Below are positions 1-5,137 of a stretch of 5,792 nt of DNA, piece by piece; within the stretch, counting starts at the first letter, position 1, and the number at the start of each line of letters is the position of its first letter. Below the pieces are notes generated by a model that ran no database searches, was not told the origin of the DNA, and worked only from the letters and a program-made list of their open reading frames with translations. The DNA comes from Psychrobacter sp. Its GTDB lineage: Bacteria > Pseudomonadota > Gammaproteobacteria > Pseudomonadales > Moraxellaceae. Location: positions 1 through 5,792 of the forward strand of contig JARIEH010000215.1 of NCBI GenBank assembly GCA_029256865.1. The letters run 5' to 3'. Both the position numbers and the translations under genes were made by a program.

Positions 1-345
1 ATGCCAGGTAATATCACTTTCGCATTTGATGATGCAACCTTGAGCTCCTCTTTCAAGCCAACGCTTGATAAGCTTGCATCAACGATGAATCAATATAACC
101 AAACAACAGTCAATATCGCAGGTCATACTGATAGCAGAGGTTCTGCGTCTTATAACATGGGTCTGTCACGTGACCGTGCTTACTCAGTAGCGAATTACTT
201 AAGCACACGTGGTGTATCGTCAAACCGCATCAATGTGGTTGCTTATGGTAAGTCACGTCCAATTGCTGACAATAATACCGACTATGGTCGTCAGCAAAAC
301 CGTCGTGTTGAACTAACCATTAACTCTCCAAAGAGCCTAAACTAA
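1..345 (+). CDS. OmpA-family C-terminal domain protein (5'-truncated)
   Basis: This is the peptidoglycan-binding OmpA-like domain, which anchors an outer-membrane protein or lipoprotein non-covalently to the cell wall. The 114 visible residues cover almost exactly one such domain. They start at the first strand (PGNITFAFDDATL), pass through GHTDSRGS at about 41-48 and the YNxxLSxxRA helix at 51-60, and reach the terminal GRQQNRRVEL segment. D44 and R59, 15 residues apart, match the Asp/Arg pair that binds the diaminopimelate carboxylate in OmpA homologues. The ATG at base 1 is very likely an internal Met (families often read 'MPGN(I/V)TF' here), because there is no signal peptide. The real start, with a signal sequence and perhaps a glycine-zipper segment as in YiaD-like lipoproteins, should lie upstream of the window. 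The gene ends in TAA and is followed by its own terminator, so it is separate from the downstream operon. Confidence 0.93.
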   Translation: MPGNITFAFDDATLSSSFKPTLDKLASTMNQYNQTTVNIAGHTDSRGSASYNMGLSRDRAYSVANYLSTRGVSSNRINVVAYGKSRPIADNNTDYGRQQNRRVELTINSPKSLN

Positions 346-405
346 TTAATAGTTTTACATAATGGATTGTAGGTATTAAGCATACTGTGTTTATTGGACA
401 GTTTA

Positions 406-442
406 ATAAAAAAAGGCGAGCAATAAGCTTGCCTTTTTTTAT
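406..442 (+). terminator. Intrinsic terminator of the OmpA-like gene
   Basis: A long inverted repeat pairs 406-421 with 427-442 around an AATAA loop (422-426). The core is GGC..GCC plus GAGC/GCTT with one G-U pair. An A-run on the left arm pairs with a T7 run (434-440) on the right. It lies about 60 nt after the TAA of the OmpA-like gene. The A-run/T-run symmetry means it could also stop transcription coming from the opposite strand. It insulates the Fur-controlled operon from read-through. Confidence 0.93.
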
Positions 443-595
443 GCGTTAAATTTAGAGCAACTTTTTATTTTTCAATTATAATCGTCTATAAAGATGGTTA
501 ATATGAGAGTGATTAGGATTTAAGTTCCCTTAAACATACCTATTTTATTATTACTAATAGAAATTATCAAAGAATGCTACCAGTATAAAATTAAA
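443..595. other. A+T-rich intergenic stretch without a gene
   Basis: No credible coding frame, RNA gene or repeat is seen here on either strand. It holds a possible weak Fur-like site (555-569) and an A/T-rich tract just before the -35 box (about 584-597) that could act as an UP element. Confidence 0.6.
555..569. promoter_or_regulatory. Possible weak upstream Fur half-site
   Basis: TAATAGA-A-ATTATCA compared with the Fur 7-1-7 core (TGATAAT-N-ATTATCA) has a perfect right half and 4 of 7 matches in the left half. Its centre is 44 bp upstream of the strong Fur palindrome, so it might serve as an accessory site for extended Fur occupancy. In DNA this A+T-rich such a match can arise by chance. 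Confidence 0.25.
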
Positions 596-616
596 TATTG
601 ATAATGATTATCAATA
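596..616. promoter_or_regulatory. Fur box (perfect palindrome)
   Basis: The central 19 bp, ATTGATAATGATTATCAAT (597-615), is a perfect inverted repeat around G606, and the flanking T596/A616 pair extends it to 21 bp. It contains the exact Fur 7-1-7 core TGATAAT-G-ATTATCA (599-613). Bases 600-618 match the classical 19-bp consensus GATAATGATAATCATTATC at 16 of 19 positions. It overlaps the -35 element and most of the spacer of the promoter at 598-626, so Fur bound with ferrous iron should block RNA polymerase. The predicted outcome is repression in iron-replete cells and induction on iron starvation. Confidence 0.93.
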
Positions 617-626
617 ACTTTATAAT
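598..626 (+). promoter_or_regulatory. Sigma-70 promoter of the imelysin operon
   Basis: The -35 box is TTGATA (598-603; 5 of 6 to TTGACA) and the -10 box is TATAAT (621-626; exact), with an optimal 17-nt spacer. The transcript should begin near 632-634. The promoter needs no obvious activator, so its output is probably set mainly by Fur, whose site covers 596-616. The start codon of the first gene is about 155 nt downstream. Confidence 0.9.
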
Positions 627-665
627 TTATGATATTTTCTATTACTATACTATGGAACAGAACGC

Positions 666-704
666 CTTAGCTTGCGTGAAAAACATCTAATGTAATAAGC
701 TAAG
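666..704 (+). other. Leader hairpin 1
   Basis: An 8-bp perfect inverted repeat, CTTAGCTT (666-673) with AAGCTAAG (697-704), encloses a small inner hairpin (ACAT 683-686 with ATGT 690-693). It lies in the 5' leader of the predicted transcript. No known riboswitch family is recognised. It may be a stability element or part of a regulatory leader. Confidence 0.4.
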
Positions 705-717
705 ATAATTTATAGTT

Positions 718-747
718 AGTAGTACCACCAATAAAATTAAAACTACT
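718..747 (+). other. Leader hairpin 2 (weak)
   Basis: AGTAGT (718-723) can pair with ACTACT (742-747) across an 18-nt A-rich loop. It is short, and chance pairing is possible. It is listed because it lies between two other potential stems in the same leader. Confidence 0.22.
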
Positions 748-751
748 TAAT

Positions 752-778
752 CATAGCCAGTTTTTTTGCTATGTTTTT
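752..778 (+). other. Leader hairpin 3 followed by T5, next to the RBS
   Basis: CATAGC (752-757) pairs with GCTATG (768-773) across a 10-nt loop and is followed directly by TTTTT (774-778). The shape is that of a very weak terminator or attenuator, or of a stem that keeps the ribosome site accessible. The Shine-Dalgarno GAGG starts at 780. The stem is only 6 bp, so strong termination is unlikely. Confidence 0.3.
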
Positions 779-779
779 C

Positions 780-783
780 GAGG
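780..783 (+). promoter_or_regulatory. Ribosome binding site that decides the start of the first imelysin gene
   Basis: GAGG lies 6 nt before the ATG at 790. It directly abuts the ATG at 784, which is too close to serve that codon, and it is downstream of the TTG at 766. This favours 790 as the start. Confidence 0.7.
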
Positions 784-789
784 ATGTGT

Positions 790-2250
790 ATGACGATTAC
801 CACAGTGATGAGCCGTAATATTTTGCCTACTACATTAGCTGCTGCGCTTGCAGGGTTACTGATGGTGTCGGGTTGTACCAAGCAAGCCAATGAGGACACC
901 GCTACTAACGCTGAGACGCAGACAAAGGTACAGAACACAGAGTTAGCAGATAATACGAAACTGTCGGCTGCCGATCAAGCTCACACTGATAGGTTGATCA
1001 TCAGTTATGCAAATATGGCGCATGCCGCTTATAAAGACGCTTTAGATACCGCCAAAATACTACAAACTGCAGTAGAAACCTACGTCACCACCCCGACACA
1101 AGCAAACCTTGATGCGGCAAAAGCTGCCTATAAAGCGGCGCGTCAGCCGTATTCGCAAACTGAAATTTTTCGCTTTGATGAAGGTTTCGTTACAGCCAAT
1201 GATAAGCGTGCAATTGGCAGTATAGATAGCTGGGAAGGGCAGGTGAATGCTTGGCCGCTTGACGAAGCGCTGATTGACTATGTCAGTGATGGTTATGAAG
1301 GTGAGTACAATAGTCAAGACAATATCATCAAGAGCGATAGCATCTCTGTTGGTAGTATCAAGCAAGATACCAGCGAAATCACTCCTCAGTTGTTAGCAGA
1401 AATGAATGAAATTGGGGGTAGTGAAGCCAATGTAACGACGGGTTATCATGCGATTGAGTTTATGCTATGGGGTCAAGATACCAATGGCGTCGGCGCAGGG
1501 GCCGGAAATCGCCCAGTGACTGACTATGTGACCGAATCAGGTCAATGTACCAGTGGTGATACGGTCAATGACAATACCAGTATATGCGCGCGTCGCGGTG
1601 AGTTCTTAACGGCCGCTACTCAGTTATTGGTTGACGACTTAACAGCGATGGAAGCCCAGTGGCAACCTGGAAGTGAAAACACCTTACGTAGTGATCTGAT
1701 AGCGCGTAAGTATGACAATGGTTTGCGTCAGATTATGTACCAAATGGGCAGCTTGGCATTAGGTGAGCTTGCCTCTGAGCGTATGCAAGTTGCTTTTGTC
1801 ACTGGTTCAACCGAAGATGAGCATGAATGTTTTAGCGACTTAACTCATCTCAGCTATGCTAACAACGCTCGCGGTATTCAAAATGTCTTTAACGGTAGTT
1901 ATAAGACGGTTGCTGGTAAAGCAGTCGGTGGTTACGGCGTTAAAAACTACCTTATCGATAGCGGTCATAAAGATGCTGCTGATAAACTGAGCGCTGACTT
2001 TAATAGAGTGGAAGGCGCCTTTAACGTCATCGTTGAAAAAGCCGAAAAAGAAGATATTAAGGTTGATCAGATGATTGCAACTGTCGGCCAAGCGAGTAAA
2101 CATGGCGTCTCTGCTGAAGAGCAAAACAAGCGTCGTGGCTGGATTGAAGCGGGTATTAACAGCTTGCAAGAGTTGACTGCTGGTATCGAAAACGCGGCAA
2201 AAGCGGTCGGTATTGATAACTTAGATGCGGACGCAGGTTCTCAGTTTTAA
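790..2250 (+). CDS. Imelysin-family lipoprotein (IrpA/IcmP-like, peptidase M75 fold)
   Basis: This 486-residue envelope protein belongs to the imelysin family (PF09375, COG3487), whose members are iron-regulated. One member has been described as an insulin-cleaving protease, and others (EfeO) act in iron uptake. Residues 1-28 form a lipoprotein signal ending in VSG-C29; T30 at +2 predicts outer-membrane retention. A polar linker (about 30-60) leads to the imelysin domain (about 65-475). The signature GxHxxE is intact as G218-Y-H220-A-I-E223, followed by FMLWGQD. ECFSDLTH (C347-H353) begins the second half. The segment SYAN occurs at 72-75 and again at 355-358, fitting the two related four-helix bundles of this fold. 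C253 and C266 could form a disulfide in the loop after the motif. The start at 790 is chosen for its GAGG site; TTG 766, ATG 784 and ATG 808 are alternatives. It is the first gene after the Fur promoter. Family and location are secure; true peptidase activity is doubtful, and metal or heme binding is the more conservative role. Confidence 0.94.
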   Translation: MTITTVMSRNILPTTLAAALAGLLMVSGCTKQANEDTATNAETQTKVQNTELADNTKLSAADQAHTDRLIISYANMAHAAYKDALDTAKILQTAVETYVTTPTQANLDAAKAAYKAARQPYSQTEIFRFDEGFVTANDKRAIGSIDSWEGQVNAWPLDEALIDYVSDGYEGEYNSQDNIIKSDSISVGSIKQDTSEITPQLLAEMNEIGGSEANVTTGYHAIEFMLWGQDTNGVGAGAGNRPVTDYVTESGQCTSGDTVNDNTSICARRGEFLTAATQLLVDDLTAMEAQWQPGSENTLRSDLIARKYDNGLRQIMYQMGSLALGELASERMQVAFVTGSTEDEHECFSDLTHLSYANNARGIQNVFNGSYKTVAGKAVGGYGVKNYLIDSGHKDAADKLSADFNRVEGAFNVIVEKAEKEDIKVDQMIATVGQASKHGVSAEEQNKRRGWIEAGINSLQELTAGIENAAKAVGIDNLDADAGSQF

Positions 2251-2252
2251 TG

Positions 2253-2267
2253 GTTCTATTTTAGAAC
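2253..2267 (+). other. Small intercistronic hairpin
   Basis: GTTCTA (2253-2258) pairs with TAGAAC (2262-2267) around a TTT loop in the 30-nt gap between the first and second genes. It ends just before the ribosome site of the second gene and has no T-run, so it is not a terminator. It could influence mRNA stability or the relative expression of the two genes. Confidence 0.4.
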
Positions 2268-2272
2268 TAAGG
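2268..2272 (+). promoter_or_regulatory. Ribosome binding site of the di-heme oxidoreductase gene
   Basis: TAAGG lies 8 nt before the ATG at 2281, supporting that start codon. Confidence 0.7.
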
Positions 2273-2280
2273 CAACTTCT

Positions 2281-3909
2281 ATGAAAGCCATTCATACCAA
2301 ATCCTCTGCTTTTTCTTCTACAATCTTCAGAGATGTGTCATCCAAACTTACGTTAATGATGATAGGCGCCCTGACACTTGGCGCTTGTCAGCCAACTGAC
2401 AATGTTACTAATCAAGATCGGCAAAATTTAGCACCTGAACGAGCAAAAACCATTGAAGCGCTGGCTGGCGTGCCAATGCATCAGTTGGCCAGCTTTGATG
2501 CGCAAGAGATTAAGCAAGGTGGGGACACTGGCATCACTATCACCAGTAGCGAGAGTTACTCCAAGCCCTCGTCAAACTTAACTGCTTCGCGTAAAGGCTC
2601 ATTTTTTATTGGTAATGCATTTTTTCGCCAGCCTTGGGTGGTTGCGCCTGCCAGTACCGACAGTCGTGATGGTCTTGGCGCGTTATTTAACGTCGCAGCT
2701 TGTCAATCTTGCCATATAAAAGATGGCCGTGGTCATGCACCGATGAGTCGCGATGACGATGCAGACAGCTTGCTCATTCGCCTTGCCATGCCCCCGACGA
2801 CCGATACACAGCGTCAACAATTACAAAACTCGCTTATCGAAAAAGTCGTGCATCCGATGTATGGTGGTCAGCTGCAAGATCGTGGTATTCAAGGCGTACC
2901 TGCCGAAGCGCGTATCGCGGTGGAATGGACAGACAAACCAGTCACCTTTGCTGACGGTCATATTGAAACACTGCGCGCCCCGACTTTTAATTTGACCAAC
3001 CCTGGCTATGGACCATTTGATGAGGAGTTGATGGTATCACCGCGTGTCGCTCTGCCAATGATTGGGCTTGGGCTATTAGAGCAGATTCCCGATGCGGATA
3101 TCAAAAAACAAGCTGTTAGCACTCATAAAAGTGGCACTGACAAAAATAGCGATGCTATTAGCGGCAGATTCAACATGGTTATGGATCCGCAAACGGGTAA
3201 AGTCGCCTTAGGGCGCTTTGGTTGGAAGGCAGGTCAAACCAAGCTCATCACTCAAAACCAAAGTGCCTTTAATGAAGACATGGGCTTAACCTCAAACATC
3301 CGTCCTCGTGAATCTTGCATGCCAGCACAGACGGCTTGTGTCAATGCAGTCACTGGCGCCGATGAGCAAGGTAATGGTAAACCGCCCGTTGAAGTCAATG
3401 ATGAAGTGGCCAAGTTTGTGGAGTTTTATACGCGTAATTTAGCCGTTCCACATCGTCGCAATGCCGATGACAAATTGGTATTAGCAGGCAAAAAACGCTT
3501 TTATGATATTGGCTGTCAAAGTTGCCATACGCCAAGATATCAGTTGCCAAAGACCAACGATGACCATCTTGAGCAGCATGGACAAGTGATTTATCCTTAT
3601 ACAGATTTATTACTACATGACATGGGCGATGACCTTGCCGATCGTACGATTGCCGGCAAGCTGCCACCCAGAGACGTGCAAGTTGAGTTTTTAGCCAACT
3701 CATATGAATGGCGTACGCCAGCATTGTGGGGTATTGGTCTTGCGCAAACCGTTGATTCGCAAGCGACCTTCCTACACGACGGGCGCGCGCGCACACTGAT
3801 GGAAGCGGTACTGTGGCATGGCGGCGAAGCTGAAAAACAAAAGCAGCAAGTGCTCAAACTGGATAAACAAGGTCGTGCTGAATTGAATGCCTTCTTAAAA
3901 TCCTTATAA
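2281..3909 (+). CDS. Di-heme oxidoreductase lipoprotein (DUF1111/DHOR family)
   Basis: This 542-residue c-type di-heme protein of the DHOR family (PF06537, COG3488, also called thiol oxidoreductase) is a putative envelope peroxidase or reductase whose substrate is not established. A lipoprotein signal ends in LGA-C36, and Q37 at +2 fits outer-membrane placement. Heme site 1 is C141-Q-S-C144-H145, inside the family block DGLGALFNxxxCxxCHxxDGRG. Heme site 2 is C412-Q-S-C415-H416. Other family blocks are SPRVALPMIGLGLLE (from S253), RFGWKAGQ (from R312), the Cys pair C346/C353 (likely disulfide), WRTPALWGIG (from W477), FLHDGRARTLMEAV (H499, D500, G501) and WHGGEA (H513). Both CxxCH motifs are intact and the length is full. 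It has a good ribosome site and sits 30 nt after the first imelysin gene, so it is almost certainly cotranscribed and Fur-controlled. Heme would be attached covalently in the periplasm by a cytochrome c maturation system, which is not encoded here. A redox role in iron or heme handling is an inference. Confidence 0.95.
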   Translation: MKAIHTKSSAFSSTIFRDVSSKLTLMMIGALTLGACQPTDNVTNQDRQNLAPERAKTIEALAGVPMHQLASFDAQEIKQGGDTGITITSSESYSKPSSNLTASRKGSFFIGNAFFRQPWVVAPASTDSRDGLGALFNVAACQSCHIKDGRGHAPMSRDDDADSLLIRLAMPPTTDTQRQQLQNSLIEKVVHPMYGGQLQDRGIQGVPAEARIAVEWTDKPVTFADGHIETLRAPTFNLTNPGYGPFDEELMVSPRVALPMIGLGLLEQIPDADIKKQAVSTHKSGTDKNSDAISGRFNMVMDPQTGKVALGRFGWKAGQTKLITQNQSAFNEDMGLTSNIRPRESCMPAQTACVNAVTGADEQGNGKPPVEVNDEVAKFVEFYTRNLAVPHRRNADDKLVLAGKKRFYDIGCQSCHTPRYQLPKTNDDHLEQHGQVIYPYTDLLLHDMGDDLADRTIAGKLPPRDVQVEFLANSYEWRTPALWGIGLAQTVDSQATFLHDGRARTLMEAVLWHGGEAEKQKQQVLKLDKQGRAELNAFLKSL

Positions 3910-3964
3910 AAATGATGGGGTTTATCTATTTTTAACGACTAAAATAACGACAGATATAAATACC

Positions 3965-3968
3965 GAGA
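3965..3968 (+). promoter_or_regulatory. Weak ribosome binding site of the second imelysin gene
   Basis: GAGA lies 5 nt before the ATG at 3974 and is the best available Shine-Dalgarno-like stretch. The 64-nt gap before this gene (3910-3973) shows no convincing terminator or promoter, so the gene most likely depends on read-through from the di-heme gene. Confidence 0.45.
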
Positions 3969-3973
3969 CATCT

Positions 3974-5134
3974 ATGAAAATAAACCATGCTTTAGCAATG
4001 GCACTCTCTGCTTTAAGTGCAGGACTTCTAATCAGCTGCGTCAAACCTGCTGAAGACAACAAAGCGCCAAAGGTTGATAGCTCAAAGGTCGCGCAAGAAA
4101 GCGCAGCGTCTGATACGGTCAATAATGCAGCAGACAGTAGTGGCGACAGTATCGATAAAATTATCGCTATCGATATTAGCGCAGATACTGAAAAAACCTA
4201 TCTGACCCATGTGGCAAGTGATATTGTCATCCCAGCGTATGCAGATGCCGCGAAGCAAAGTAATCTACTTCATGAGTTAGCACAGAAGCATTGTCAGTCA
4301 GGGGCAGTCAGTGGTGATGAGCTACAAGCGTTGCGCGATCAGTGGCTGGTATTAGCTCAAGCATGGGCGAGCGCTGAGATGATCAATTTCGGTCCTGCGA
4401 CTGCCAGTATGAGTAATCTATATATCAACTACTATCCTGACGAGCGCGGCTTGGTACATGGTGGCGTTGCAGATCTTATTGCTGCCAATCCAACATTGAC
4501 CGCTGAGCAACTGGCTAACGAAAGCGCCATTGTACAAGGAGTGCCAGGATTAGAAGAAGCCTTATACGCCAATGACAGCTTGGACGCCGGCCAGTGTGCT
4601 TATGTGATGAGTGCCAGTAGCGCTTTGAGTACGCGCCTAAAGGACATCGAAAGTAATTGGCAGAAAAACTCAACCAATTTATTAGCGATTGATAAAACAG
4701 CAGAGAGCGATCAAGGGTTGAATCAATGGTTTAACTCTTTACTCTCATTGGTCGAGACCATGAAATCTAGCGCCATTGACCAGCCTTTGGGTTTAACGGG
4801 CAAAGTGAAAGGTCATCTACCAGCCGCAACAGCTGGCCAAAGCCGCGCCATTATCAATGCCAAATTGGCCACACTCAATAAGACGCTGACCGATCCTGTA
4901 CTAACCGCTATCCTCGGCAGTAATAATGAAAATGCAGTTGCCGATAATCTATCAACCGCGCTTGCAGATGCCACCACGCTATTAGCGCAAATGCCAGAAG
5001 ATTTGGCCACTGCTGATAAAGCCACCCAGCAAGAGTTGTATGATCATCTCACGACCATTACTCGGGTTATTAAACGCCAACTGATTCCGACACTCGGTAT
5101 CCGTGTGGGCTTTAATAGTACTGATGGCGATTAA
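3974..5134 (+). CDS. Second imelysin-family lipoprotein with divergent GxPxxE motif
   Basis: This 386-residue predicted lipoprotein fits the shorter imelysin group (PF09375, COG3489) that usually accompanies the di-heme protein. The signal ends in LIS-C22, and V23 at +2 is compatible with outer-membrane retention. A linker rich in Ala, Ser, Asp and Lys (about 23-65) precedes the helical imelysin domain (about 70-380). The family pattern W..FGP is seen at W131 and F139-G-P141. At the signature position the sequence reads G189-V-P191-G-L-E194, so the His of GxHxxE is replaced by Pro while Gly and Glu are kept. C107 and C208 may form a disulfide. The protein probably keeps the fold but not metal coordination through that His, so a binding or scaffold role is more likely than catalysis. 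It is about 100 residues shorter than the first imelysin and clearly diverged, so this is not a recent tandem duplication. Its stop is only 3 nt from the next start. Confidence 0.92.
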   Translation: MKINHALAMALSALSAGLLISCVKPAEDNKAPKVDSSKVAQESAASDTVNNAADSSGDSIDKIIAIDISADTEKTYLTHVASDIVIPAYADAAKQSNLLHELAQKHCQSGAVSGDELQALRDQWLVLAQAWASAEMINFGPATASMSNLYINYYPDERGLVHGGVADLIAANPTLTAEQLANESAIVQGVPGLEEALYANDSLDAGQCAYVMSASSALSTRLKDIESNWQKNSTNLLAIDKTAESDQGLNQWFNSLLSLVETMKSSAIDQPLGLTGKVKGHLPAATAGQSRAIINAKLATLNKTLTDPVLTAILGSNNENAVADNLSTALADATTLLAQMPEDLATADKATQQELYDHLTTITRVIKRQLIPTLGIRVGFNSTDGD

Positions 5135-5137
5135 ATA

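Noticed and set aside
1..345. A complete small OmpA-domain protein starting at base 1
   Set aside because: It lacks a signal peptide, and its first residues are already in the first strand of the domain, so it is the tail of a longer gene cut by the window edge.
477..482. TATAAT as a -10 box of a promoter just after the terminator
   Set aside because: There is no acceptable -35 box 16-18 nt upstream. Such hexamers are expected by chance in this A+T-rich stretch.
646..651. TATACT as an alternative -10 box downstream of the Fur site
   Set aside because: No -35-like hexamer lies at the right distance, and the promoter at 598-626 is far better.
747..938. Minus-strand frame opposite the start of the first imelysin
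   Set aside because: It is antisense to the signal peptide region. Its apparent hydrophobicity comes from the complement of the coding sequence, and no family is recognised.
1060..2169. Minus-strand frames at 1060-1365 and 1840-2169
   Set aside because: Both are antisense to the imelysin domain, whose family motifs are on the + strand. They have no recognisable product.
2753..3857. Overlapping frames inside the di-heme gene (+ 2753-2995, - 3395-3796, - 3597-3857)
   Set aside because: The + strand DHOR frame has both heme motifs and full family length, and these frames are its shadows.
3922..5025. Minus-strand frames at 3922-4122 and 4813-5025
   Set aside because: Their Ala/Ser-rich composition mirrors the second imelysin on the opposite strand, and no motif or ribosome site is seen.
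790..5134. Recent tandem duplication of the imelysin genes
   Set aside because: The two proteins differ in length (486 and 386 residues), signature motif, cysteines and surrounding sequence. They belong to separate long-diverged groups.
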